The translations under genes were made by a program, and so were the position numbers. DNA of 64,000 nt from Datisca glomerata (taxonomy: Eukaryota > Streptophyta > Magnoliopsida > Cucurbitales > Datiscaceae): positions 1,109,390 to 1,173,389 of the forward strand of contig QANY01005060.1 in the NCBI GenBank assembly GCA_003255025.1, given 5' to 3'. The notes beneath the pieces were generated by a model. The model saw only the letters and a program-made list of their open reading frames with translations, did not search any database and was not told the DNA's origin. Below are positions 26,040 through 36,636 of this stretch, piece after piece (position 1 is the stretch's first letter; each line of letters starts with the position of its first letter).

Positions 26040-27001
26040 TAGCAATTAAAAGCATAATGTCCAGGATTTCTGCAGATTTAACACATTGGCCTTGCATTGC
26101 TTCTTCTTCCCCCTATGTCTCTTCCTCTTTCATTTTCAGAATTGTTTCTGTTTGTGCAGGGTTAGGAAAGACTTCTATCATTTCTTCTAGTGAAATTAGA
26201 AAACTAAGCAGAATGAGTGTTTTACTTAACTTGTATTAGAGAATTTAGCTGCTCCAACCTCATTTCGTGGCTTTGCAACATGAATTGGGCTTCCTGGAGT
26301 GAAACAGACTCATATCTTAAGGTAAGATGGATTACTACAGGATAATACTCACTTCCTAGTCAACCTAATATCTTCATCCTCAGTTAGTTAGCCACTCGCT
26401 GTCAAAATGTCAACTATTGATTTCATTCGTAGAATGTAGTCATTGATGCTTGATGCACCCTTTTTAATGGTCAGTAATTGATACCTGAGCTGAAGAGTCC
26501 TAGCTTTGGACTGAGAAGTGAATATCTATTCTAGAGCTCGCCAGACTTCATGGGAGCTTTGGCACCTTACAACGTGACCAAACATAGCCTCTGTTATAGA
26601 GGATAATAACCAGCTCATGAGATGTTGATCAGTTCTTCTCCAACTAATAAATGCAGGGTTGAGAACAAAAGGGTGCTTCATTGTTTTGCTGTGTGTTACC
26701 ATTGTAAAGAAATGGTTTATAGTGAGCACCTCAGGAACAGGGACTGAGCCTAGTAAATATGCTCGTACGATTGATAAAATCTGGGATTTCCATAAGATAA
26801 TTGTCGTGATCAAGTCATATTGAAATGGTCACGATGTTGTTTGGTAACATATTGGGCAGAGAAGGGAGAAAGCTTGGAGAGGAATTTAAGGCAGAGTTTG
26901 TTACTCGAGCTTGCATTGTTGGGATTCTGGTTTTGCTCAGTAGGTACATTAGTGGCAGTAGCCATTAGAGCAGAAGAGTTATTGCTTTCAGGAGTAGCCA
27001 T
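26040..27001 (-). pseudogene. copia gag, broken
   Basis: The polyprotein start is MATPESNNSSALMATATN at 27001. A frame change near 26813 follows, then a UBN2-type gag core (26526-26813) with SWLLSSITEAMFGHVV and SSHEVWRALE. Gag packages the element RNA. The nucleocapsid zinc knuckle is at 26042-26083 (C-x2-C-RNPGHYAFNC) but its second position has become a TAA stop. Between 26100 and 26520 no intact frame remains. Confidence 0.85.
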
Positions 27002-27024
27002 TGAAGGAGCAAGTTGAGCTTTGA

Positions 27025-27035
27025 CTTTGATACCA
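27025..27035 (-). other. Primer-binding site of the copia element
   Basis: In element orientation TGGTATCAAAG lies directly next to the 5' LTR. It differs by one base from TGGTATCAGAG, the usual copia site complementary to the 3' end of initiator methionine tRNA. Confidence 0.8.
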
Positions 27036-27478
27036 AGTTGAAATTATACAGAGAGAGAAGCTGCTATAATGGTTGAAAGGCTATTTTCATTATCCCGAAA
27101 ACATTACAAAGAAGCCAGTATATATGCACTTGTAGTAGTAGAAAGAATTAAATAATATGTGTGTGAGCTAACTGAATTCCCTGCTCTCTCATTGGTTGAA
27201 TTTGGATTTTGTTCTCGCAACCATTTAGCAATGATTGGAAAAAATTCCGCGGCCAATAGGAGCTGGGCTCGTGCAATTACTATTAGGATAAAATTGATGC
27301 TTGAGTAACCAATGATTGTGAGGTGAGCTGGAAGACGACTGAGCTATAGAATTAGTTGACGTGCACTACATGAAAGTTTCGTCACCTCATGGTCGCTTAC
27401 ATGAACTGTATGGTGAAGAAGAAGAAGATTGTTGCGCAGAGATCTTTAGGAGGCAATGTTGTTTTGTCTTCTTCAACA
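27036..27478 (-). repeat. 5' LTR of the copia element
   Basis: This is the partner of 22294-22744. In element orientation it starts TGTTGAAGAAGAC. Ending it at 27036 places the primer-binding site directly adjacent and gives equal TAAAC flanks. Ending it at the canonical CA would put the edge at 27039. Confidence 0.88.
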
Positions 27479-28716
27479 TAAACCTAATAAACTTAAGAAT
27501 GTTAATAGCAACACACTTTGAATTTTAATGAGTCAAAAATAATGTATAGTAAAAGTTGATTTTTTTTTCTGGTAGGGTCACATGACTACGATGGAGGCCA
27601 CATGGCCCCACCTTAGTATATTTTTCTCACTTTTTTTTGCTCGTTGAGTTCTTAATTTTTGAGTATTTTTACACTAATAAAGTAAATGATCAAATTTTAA
27701 GTGATTAAATTTTTTTACTCATTGAAATATTTTGAAGCACCAAACTATAAATAAGTGTGATACCTTACATTATCACTTATAATTTAACCAACTACTTCAT
27801 CGATCTTTCTATAAATTATGTTTTAATCATTATCTAAATTTTTTTTACTCTCTTCAATAGTTTTTTTTCATATCATTATGATGACGTATCTCCACCTGAC
27901 ATGAGTTAGATTTCTGCAACCTTTTTCATTGGCCTATAACAAAAAAGAAACTTTTGCCAACACATCAAAGAGTTGTTAGCAGTTATGGTAATTTTTGGCT
28001 CATGCTTATAAAAAAGAAATAGTGAATTACTTAGCAAGAAATATGAATAAATCACTTCTGATGATAAGAAAATGATATATCATTTGAATTCTTCCACAAA
28101 AGATAAAAGCCAAGAAATCAGTATTAACATTATGACCATATTACACTCCATTGAAAGTCTGGGTACATCAATAGTTTATTATAGATGATTGAAATTGTAT
28201 GAAAAAATAATTACAACTCTTAACTCTAGTGGTTATATAGAAGATTTTCATCTTTCTACTCTAGGGTTCAGTCTCTCATATAATCTTTATTTATTTTGAA
28301 ATAAATTTATTGGTATTAGTAATCGGTAGATTTATTAGAACATTCTAGTTAACACTTTCATTCATGATAAAGAAAAACAAAAGAAACTTGTACGAGAAAG
28401 CAACGTTGGAAACCATTTATGTTCCAAACTAATTGCAAATGTGATGAGGACCATTATATGTATGGTCCCCATTAGCAAAAAACTGCGTGGTTTATATTAC
28501 TCTGTTCAGCACTTTGAAACTGATAGTTTGTCCATTTCGACAAATGTTGACATGAAAAAAAAAACAGTTAATTTTTTTAGAAAAATTATGAATTTCGCTT
28601 TAGCATCACAGGTATGACCTAAATCTTGCGGGATCTAGAAAACATGTATAATAAATTGGGACATTCATTTGATGCATTTTAATTGTTTATTTTAAAAAAA
28701 TTTCTTGTTAATGTAT

Positions 28717-28950
28717 TAAAGTTCAACTCAACTTAAAAATTAATTTGAGTGTTGAGAGTTGCTTTAAATTTATATATATTCTTAGTTCAATACTTCTTTT
28801 CATCATGCGATTATTTGTACGGGTCCAGTCGTGCTTGAATTGACTCTGATATCATATTAAAATCTTAAACTTTAACACAACTCAAAAGTTAACTTGAAAG
28901 TTGAGGGTTGCTTTAAGTTTTATATATTCTTAGCTCAATATTTCTCAACC
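28717..28950. repeat. Imperfect direct repeat, two units
   Basis: The unit at 28717-28800 and the unit at 28868-28947 share the order AACTCAA, GTTGAG-GTTGCTTTAA, TATATATTCTTAG and TCAATA. They are about 150 bases apart and probably come from tandem copies of a decayed element or a local duplication. Confidence 0.6.
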
Positions 28951-29035
28951 GCATAATTGTTTCCTCAATTTTCAGGAGGTGGCTGCATACATTGACTATA
29001 GAGAGCACTCTCGCATATCCAGTCACTCTCTCTCT

Positions 29036-29440
29036 CTCTCAATTTCTCATTCATGGATAACGGCCACGGTTGCCACATCACTACCATCCCTTGGCATCAC
29101 GAAAGAGATGCATTAAGTAGCAGTTGTCACCGTCTAACATTACTAAAGATGCTCATCATTCTCTCTCGCCAGCCCTCAACGTTCCCAAGACCTTTTTTAC
29201 GCCTCTCCGTCTACATAATCTCTCTCTCAATTGGTCATGAACATCATAAGGTGTTGCTCTTTTCTCTCTTTTTGATCATGACCACCGTAGCAACCATCAC
29301 TACCCTTTGCAGCTCCAAGGAAGTGCATTGACTAGCAGTAGTCATGGTTTAGGTTAACTTAGGATGTTTACCCTTTCCATCGCCTCAGCCATCCATGTTC
29401 TTAAGCCTTTTTTATGATGACTAGACTCATCTATGTTTAC
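29036..29440. repeat. Imperfect tandem duplication of about 225 bases
   Basis: The sequence from about 29036 (CATGGATAACGGCCACGGTT, then CATCACTACC, GATGCATTAAGTAGCAG) is repeated from about 29268 (CATGACCACCGTAGCAACCA, then TCACTACCC, GTGCATTGACTAGCAG). Each ends in a CC(C/T)AAG-CCTTTTTTA block. Indels break any shared reading frame, so coding origin is unlikely. Confidence 0.6.
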
Positions 29441-30340
29441 GTACCCAATCCAAATGGAAAATTTCATTGAGAGGAATCAGCAAAGAAAAGAAAAACGAGT
29501 CAACATCTGCATTTGTATTTTCTAGATTGTCCTTGGGTGGAGGAGTGTCCACATGAATTCGTTGAGGTGTCTACACAGGAATAAAAACCTATTTTATATT
29601 ATGTATATACGATAAACATTAACACTCCCAAATTATGAATTTTGTATATTAGATATTGGCTCTCTCCTAAGAAAGAATTGTAGTTCGGCCGTTGGGTTTA
29701 ATTATACTTAAAAATTAATTCATCGGACGGAGCTTCTTTAATTATGTGAAAAAGCTTTAGCTATCTAACCCATTCAAGCCGGCCTTCTAATTAATTTAAG
29801 AGCAACACTATTTAGCCTAAGTCATGCAAGTGCAAGATTCACGCGACAACATTACATTGATCGTTTTTTTATACAACCAATACAATTAAGTCACGTGAGT
29901 CATGCATATACACAACTTAGACTAAACAACATTTCCTCAACTTTATTATATTCGATGTGATAATCTAGATTCAAATGAGAGTTACCATTACAATATGAAA
30001 ACAACATCCCATGTGAGCCCGGCCCCCTTCGGCTAGTGGCAATTGCCCCCGGAAAGAAAAACCATTACAAAGTTTGTTGATGCATTACATCAACGGTTAA
30101 CTACTAATTAAGTGGGGTATTATAGAAAAAAGAGAGGAATCTTTGAAAGGATAATATATAAAAAAGCCCTTATATTTGATCATAGACCTCGTTATTTTTC
30201 TAGTTTGTTTCATGATCAAATTTATAATAAGAATAATTGAAATTTTCTGTCATTAGGCACACACGCATACATATTTACAGACATTAACTAAGAAATAAAC
30301 TAAACATAACATAAACAGAGAAAGAAATTGGCATTATATT

Positions 30341-30555
30341 TAGAGAAAATTCTATTAACACCCCCTACAATTCGAGTAAATGACACTCACACATCCCACT
30401 AAGTTCAAAAATACCGCTAACTTTCCATATAGTTTTTAAGTTAGGCCACTCACATCTCTTACTCCCTCAATTACAGTTAACAATGTTAAGTTACTACTAA
30501 AATTACCCAAATGACCTCAAATTTTTGCATCCCAAAAATTCTAAAGTCCGTCATC
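30341..30555. repeat. Dispersed repeat, copy 1
   Basis: It shares an ordered series of blocks with 52981-53195, including ACACCCC, AATGA-A-TCACA, CTAACTTT, ACTCACA, TTACTACTAAAAT and AATGACCTCAAATTT. It abuts the truncated outer end of the gypsy 3' LTR. No coding content; class unknown. Confidence 0.6.
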
Positions 30556-31360
30556 GGATTTTTATTTTAGTGAGAACTAAATAAAGAAATTTACAAATTT
30601 TAAATCAAATTGTTATGGTTTTAATTTACGAGCGTCAATTCTGATGATAAAAGAATAAAATAATAATCACATACAACCGTGACATATGACAATAATACAT
30701 AAATAAATAAGAAAAGATAACAACTATAAATAAAAAAAGAATAATGGAAAGGAATGTTAGAGATGATAAATTTTAAAAAAGAATATGTAGGGTGAAAATA
30801 ATGAAACAAAACGTGAAATAATTAAAAATATATATATAAATAAATTAAAAAAACTAATAATATCTACTGAAAAAAATAGAAAAATAAAAAACAACAAAAA
30901 TGTAAACAACAAAAAAATTAAAAAAATTTTTTACAGAGGGTGACATCACCATCTGTTAAGTGACAGAGGGTGACGTCACCCACTATTTTTTTTAATTTTA
31001 ATTTTATGTGTGTGTGTACATAATTATTTAGTAAATAAATTAATAATAAATATTTTATGTGTAAAATAAATTAATCTATGAAAAATGCTTAATTTCATAC
31101 TTAAATAGTATGAGCATGCTTTTTTTACTACATGGTCTATTAATTAATATTTTTTTTTATTTTTTCACCCAATGCTAATCAAATCGCAAAAGAATGATCA
31201 TGAATGGTAATTAATTTAAACAAGTGTCACTGAAAGTTTTATGAATTTTTTTTAGCGGCACTTGTTTAAACCGATTACCATCCATGATCATTCCTAGCAA
31301 TGAAGGAAGAAAGAAAAAATTGTAATTAGTGAACTAAGTAGTCCAAAATAAAAAAACACT
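30556..31360 (-). repeat. Partial, rearranged 3' LTR of the Ogre-like element
   Basis: Positions 30556 to about 31235 run collinear with about 41870-42570 of the other LTR (for example AATTTACGAGCGTCAATTCTG and TAATCACATACAACCGTGAC). Then 31253 to about 31350 is an inverted copy of about 42605-42715. Roughly 400 bases of the outer end and most of the inner end are missing compared with the right LTR. Confidence 0.85.
31193..31292. repeat. Imperfect inverted repeat within the 3' LTR
   Basis: Arms of about 39 bases (31193-31231 and 31253-31292) share AATGATCATG-ATGGTAAT and TTTAAACAAGTG on opposite strands, around a 21-base loop. They come from two copies of an LTR subrepeat, one of them inverted. 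Confidence 0.85.
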
Positions 31361-31399
31361 TTTTTTTGCCTAACTTCATTTTTCCATACTTAGAGCGGT

Positions 31400-32190
31400 C
31401 AAACGAAGTACTTCTTGACTGTATCAGAATTAACAGTGTGCGACAAATCATCTCCATCCATGTTTGTTAGCATGATAGCTCATCTCGAGAAAGCCTTCTT
31501 GACAATGAAAGATCCTTTGTAATTTGGGGTCCACTTCCCCCGGTGATCCTTTTGATATGGTAGTATCTTTTTCGACACCAAATCTCCTTCTCGGAAACAT
31601 CAGGGACGTAATTTTTGTTATATGTGTGCATCATTTTTCTTTTATATAATTGCCCTCTACATAATGCAGTCAATCTTTTTTCCTCGATGAAATTCAATTG
31701 CTCATATCGTGTTGTACCCACTCTGCTTCTTCTAATTTCGCCTCCATTAAGACTCTGAGGGAGGGAATTTTCACCTTAATTGGAAGGACCGCTTCTATGC
31801 CATATACCAAAGAGAATGGCGTTGCCCCAGTTGATGTTCGGACTGATGTGCGGTACCCATACAGTGCAAACGAGAGCATCTCATGTCAATCCTTATAAAC
31901 CTCTGTCACCTTCTCTATGATCTTTTTTATGTTCTTATTGGCTGCTTCCACTGCTCCATTCATTTTCGGACGATAAGGAGATGAATTATGATGCTTAATT
32001 TTGAATTGCTCACATAATTCTTTCATCATCTTGTTATTTAAATTTATCTCATTATCTGTGATGATCCTTCCAGGTAGACCATATCGACAAATTATTTTCT
32101 TTTGAATAAACTTAACGATTGCACTTCTGGTTACACTCGAATAAGAACATGTCTCCACCCATTTGGTAAAATAATCTATGGAGACCACAT
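31400..32190 (-). pseudogene. Ogre-like integrase, internally deleted
   Basis: The core retains SIDYFTKWVE, the catalytic-Asp motif IITDN, and SSPYRPKMNGAVEAANKNIKK. A frameshifted tail follows: [17 protein letters not shown], then [10 protein letters not shown], ending in VNSDTVKKYFV and a stop near 31418. At about 32188 the upstream frame joins directly to this core. The zinc-binding HHCC domain and the first catalytic Asp are therefore missing, a loss of more than 100 residues. It cannot be active. Confidence 0.88.
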
Positions 32191-32814
32191 CATGGTTTTT
32201 TTTGTAGAGTATTTCACCATTCAAGAAGAAACTCATGGACAATCTTCCAATAGTGCGTTTATCATTCTCAGAAGCTTTGGATGGATATTCTCCATTCTTT
32301 ATATACTGCTTGATGTCGTAATACAATGGTCTTGCGTCTAGCTCTTCTTCAATACTCATATAGTAAGCAGGAAAACCTCGCTTCTCAATTTTTATGGGTT
32401 GCACTTCTTCCTTAAAGTCTGCGGTGAACATAGATGCTAAAGTTGTCAGTGCATCTGTAATTTGATTATTCTCTCTCGGTATATGGTCAAATGATATCAC
32501 TTTAAAAGTTCGGCTTAACTTAGTTACATGTTTGTTATAAGGTACTAGCTTCTAGCTTCCCATTCACCGTTTAGTTGTCGTATCACCAATAACGAATCTC
32601 CGTACACTCGAAGCTTCCTTATCTTCATATCATAGGTTGTTTGAATTCCCATGGAACATGCCTCATATTCTGCCACATTTTTTGTGTAGTCAAAGCATAG
32701 TTTTACCGTGAATGGGAATAACTTTCCCTCGGGAGGTATGAGGATTGCCTTAATTCTATGTCCTACATCATTAGATGTGTCATAAAATAACATTGTCCAC
32801 AATTCTGGATCCAT
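32190..32814 (-). pseudogene. Second, archaeal-type RNase H of the Ogre-like element
   Basis: The frame at 32545-32814 reads WTMLFYDTSNDVGHRIKA, then VAEYEACSMGIQTTYD and LRVYGDSLLVIRQLNGEW. This is the pattern of the additional RNase H (aRNH) that follows the ordinary one in Tat-lineage elements. The domain continues after a frame change at about 32500-32545 (HIPRENNQITDALTTLASM). The catalytic Asp of the first strand and the GDS Asp are both visible. Confidence 0.85.
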
Positions 32815-32885
32815 AGATTCTCCTCATTTTTCAATATGATTGATATATTCTCATTAGGAAAATCAAACTTCATATGCTTATAATC

Positions 32886-33245
32886 TTACACTGGTTGATC
32901 TACAAGATAATCAACAAGTACACTTCCTTTTATTGACTTTCTCGTGACATAAATAATATCATATTCCGTGAGCAACATTTTCCATTTAGCGATTCGCCTA
33001 GAAAGTGATGGCTTTTCAAAGATATATTTGATTAGATCTATCTTTGAAATTAACCAAGTGGTGTGGTGTAACATGTATTGTCTAAGCCGATGAGCAACCC
33101 AGGCTAATGCACAATATGTTTTCTCCAACATTGAATAATTAGCCTCATAATTTGTGAACATTTTGCTTAAATAGTATATTGTTTGTTCTTTCCTTCCAGA
33201 GGCGCCATGTTGACCAAGTACGCAACCCATGGATTTTCCTGTCAC
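32886..33245 (-). pseudogene. RNase H linked to the reverse transcriptase
   Basis: The frame has LGQHGASGRKEQTIYYLSK, NYSMLEKTYCALAWV and RRIAKWKMLLTEYDI, the gypsy RNase H pattern. It is in continuity of order with the reverse transcriptase but separated by a stop around 33245. It degrades template RNA during reverse transcription. Confidence 0.88.
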
Positions 33246-34130
33246 TATTTGAGTGGACGCCCTGGAGTTGGAGGAACAAGTATAGGCGGATTTTTCAAGT
33301 ATTGCTTGATCTTCTCAAAAACAATTTGACAATCATCATTACATCCTTCTGAATCACTTTTGCGGAGAAGTTTAAAGATAGGTTCACAAGTTGCAGTTAG
33401 CTGTGAGATGAACCGGGCTATGTAATTTAATATCCCCAAGAAACCTCTAACTTCCTTTTGAGGTTAAGGTGGCGGCATATCAATGATGGCTCGAACCTTG
33501 TCAGGGTCAACTTTTATTCCTTCCTTGCTCACGAAAAAACCAAGTAGTTTCCCTGAAGATGCTGCGAAAGTACATTTTGTCGGGTTAAGCTTTAACTGAA
33601 ACTTTCTACCCCGTTCAAATAGTTTTCACAGAATGACTGTACGATCTTCCCCTTGACGATATTTGGCAATCATATCATCAACGTACACTTCGATTTCTTT
33701 ATGCATCATATCATGAAACAGTGTTACCATTGCCCGCTGGTAAGTCGACCCTGCATTTTTCAGACCAAATGGTATAACCTTATAGTAAAATTTACCCCAC
33801 AAAGTTATAAAAATCATCTTTTCACGGTCTTTAAGAGTCATTTTGATTTGGTTATACCCCAAAAAATCATCAATGAAAGATAAGGTTGAATGTCCTGCAG
33901 TGTCATCTACTAAGACATCGATATGGGGTAATGGAAAATTATCCTTGGGGCTTGCCCGATTTAAGTCTCTATAATCGACGCACACCCTTACTTTCCCATT
34001 TTTCCTCAGCACTGGGACTATGTTAGCAACCCATTCAGGATATTTTTCTCTTTCTAGAAAACCCGCATCTACTTACTTTTTAACTTCTCCTTTGATCTGT
34101 ACCAGCATGTCTGGTTTCATTTTCTGTAAC
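33245..34130 (-). pseudogene. Ogre-like reverse transcriptase, broken
   Basis: The frame at 33626-34012 has VRVCVDYRDLNRASPKDNFPLPHID, FIDDFLGYNQIKM, the PFGLKNAGSTYQRAM motif and the active site YVDDMI. The thumb part lies in another frame at 33245-33439 (GILNYIARFISQL). Upstream, 34020-34130 continues the N-terminal finger (GFLEREKYPEWVANIVPV) after a stop. Both the YVDD and the LSFIDDF aspartates are kept. Confidence 0.9.
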
Positions 34131-35218
34131 TTTTATCGCACTGATTTACTTTCAGGCATAAGTGGCAAATGATGAACCACGATATCAGTGTCTAGACCTG
34201 GCATATCTTGGTAAGACCATGCAAAGACGTCAATATACTATTTGAGTAAGTCAATTAATTCTCGGCGGCTTTGGTCTGTCATAGAAGTGCCGATTTGGAC
34301 TTTTTTCGTCTCTCCCTCCAATCCCAAATTTATCACCTTCGTTAACTCTTGATATGGTTGAGTTATTTTTTCATCCTCTTCTACCATTCTTAACATTTCC
34401 GGAGATGGCTTGAAATTATCCTCGTCACTTTCATCTGACTCTACGCTAAGAATGAGATTGTCAAAATTATTGCTTATGCTCTTGTTTTCAAAATCACCGT
34501 TCTTGAACTTGAATCAGATTATTGGATGAAAAGAAGGTGAAAAAAAATGCATGAGTATGAACAACATTTCAGAAATGGAAAAAGTAGACATAAAAGGAAG
34601 AACAAAAAGAATTGGAATTTTATTTATCATTAGCAAAAGGAGACGAATAAGATTTTAGATTTTTACTCAAAGTGATGATATGAAATAGACGAGAACATAG
34701 GCCCATAACAATGAAATTCCTAAGGCATTGGGTAGAATCATTAGAAATTTGGCATGAGCACATTACTCTTGAAAATTCTCGAGAAGCACTGGTAGCTCGA
34801 TGACGTCCCGATTGTTAAGCTTATGATCTGAATCGTATCGAGAAACCAAGTCCTCTGTACTTGCACTTGATGATTTTCCCAAGATTGTGGATATTGAAAG
34901 CTCGGTGATATCATCTTCAAGGTCGTACTGCTCTACTATAATCGGTTCTTTGAATGAAATTCCCCCACTTCTAAAGGATTTAGAAAGATGGGGTATGATC
35001 GCCATTTCCATATCAAATTCCCTATTTTCGAGCCTAGCAATCCTCTTTTCTTTCTTCTGAGCTTCCACTCTCCTTCTATCAGCCTTGGTCGGTCTATATT
35101 CAAGCCCAAACCTTTGTTCATTCTTGTCCCACTCGATTAACTTATTTATGCCTTGATGCTTACCCCCGACTCCTTTGCCTGGCTTGTATCCCCATTTTAT
35201 CATCAACTTTGCCACCAT
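34131..35218 (-). pseudogene. Pol linker with G-patch-like domain
   Basis: The frame at 34763-35218 starts with a glycine-spaced motif, KWGYKPGKGVGGKHQGINK...RFGLEY, which matches the G-patch pattern of RNA-binding proteins. A charged helical stretch follows (RRRVEAQKKEKRIARLENRE). It sits between protease and reverse transcriptase. From about 34130 to 34500 another frame carries acidic linker sequence leading into the reverse transcriptase (for example MPGLDTDIVVHHLPL). A role in binding element RNA is inferred, by analogy with the G-patch of some retroviral proteases. Confidence 0.7.
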
Positions 35219-35543
35219 CTGAGATGCTTTTGATAGACTTGATGTTGGAGTGAGTTTCCCACTAGCAACAAATGTAGTGTTCGCAATCTCAAATGATCAA
35301 AATGAGCACTCCAATGCTTCTTTTGCCACCTCAACATATGGCATGTAGCCGGCTTGGATATAAAAAGAAATCTTCTTTCCCATATATACAAATGAGTTTA
35401 TTATCCATTATAAATTTCAGATTCTGATGTAATAAAGACGGTACTGCCCCGACAAAGTGAATCCATGGTCGACCTAAAAGAAAACTGTATGCTGGATTTA
35501 TGTCCATCACTTGGAAAACAATATTGAATAGGTATTGCCCGAT

Positions 35544-35885
35544 TCAAATTTGTATCTCTATGTCTCCGACTACTTCTCTTCGGGTACCGTCGAATGCTCT
35601 TACTATCATCATGCTCGGTCCCATATATGTTGCGTTCATAGAGAGCTTTGCTAGTGTGGATCTTAGCATTACATTTAGAGACGAGCCATTATCAATCAAC
35701 ACTTTTGCGACAATATAATCCCAGCATTTCACGGAATGTAGAGCTCTGGTGTGTCCAGTACCATCGGCAGAGATTTCAACATCTGTGAAAATGATAAAAT
35801 TTGGTGCGATAATATTTCTCACAATTCCACTCAACTTCTCTACCGTAATGTCATGACAGACATATGCTTGATTCAAAACCTTCAA
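35544..35885 (-). pseudogene. Ogre-like aspartic protease
   Basis: The frame has HTRALHSVKCWDYIVAKVLIDNGSSLNVM, with the active site DNGS (the usual plant Tat variant of D-S/T-G), then SMMIVRAFDGTRREVVGDIEI as the flap and second lobe. The protease matures the Gag-Pol polyprotein. Flanking frames at 35203-35391 and 36088-36456 belong to the same polyprotein but carry stops. Confidence 0.85.
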
Positions 35886-36636
35886 TAAACTTGGCGATGT
35901 GGTTCAGAATTCAGAAAGAGTGACAGTAAATATCAGGGTAAGCGTTTAGAATTCAGAAAGTTATTTTATCATCTTATACTTCTTCTTCAGACACTGCTCT
36001 TTTTTTCTACGTACCTCTTATAATATCTGGGTCTATCACTTGGCCGCCATGCATTTTTCCTTGGAATTCATGACCATTGTCGCCTTGTTAAGCTTTCCCT
36101 TTCCTTTGCCTTTCAAACGCTTCGCTTTTATCCGTTTTCAAAACTTCTGACGTGTAACATCTGCCACTCCTCGTCATCCCACCTACTCCTAAAATATTAG
36201 TTATAGAGAGATCAAGGTCAGACGGATTTAGCGCTTGAGTTTGGTCGTTACCGCTTGTAATGACCTCATATTCGTACGTACATGGTACTGCTCTTGAATC
36301 CTTATAAGAAAATGCACCCGGTATTTGGGTGGTGATGGATATCAGAACATAAGACGTAGTGATGTGAGTTGACTTTTCCTCATAATGTATTGTGAGAGGT
36401 TTTGGGATATAGGACGACACTTCAACATTAATTTCAGATGATTCTTTAGTTATCATGAGGACTAAATAGTCATCTTCCTGATATTCCCTTTCTCATTTAT
36501 GACTTATTGTAAGTATCTTTGCATCCAACAACTTTTGCACTTTCATTTTAAAATCAGCACATTCCTCAATTGTATGCCCCGTCACATTCTTATGAAACAA
36601 ACAATCAAAGTCATGCATATGCTTCCTAGAAATGCC

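Larger units (their letters stand above)
22294..27478 (-). mobile_element. Ty1/copia LTR retrotransposon, decayed
   Basis: About 5.2 kb in minus orientation: the 5' LTR is on the right (27036-27478), then primer-binding site, gag, protease, integrase, reverse transcriptase, RNase H, polypurine tract, and the 3' LTR on the left (22294-22744). The domain order with integrase before reverse transcriptase is the copia order. TAAAC lies just outside both ends (22289-22293 and 27479-27483), a perfect candidate 5-bp target duplication. All coding regions carry stops, frameshifts or deletions, so the copy cannot move by itself. The two LTRs are clearly diverged, so the insertion is not recent. Confidence 0.9.
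27479..30340. other. Intergenic with local duplications
   Basis: No gene is recognised. A frame at 29053-29331 has no recognisable product and arises inside an imperfect local duplication. Two direct repeats in this stretch are listed separately. Pyrimidine-rich TC repeats lie at about 29025-29041. Confidence 0.5.
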
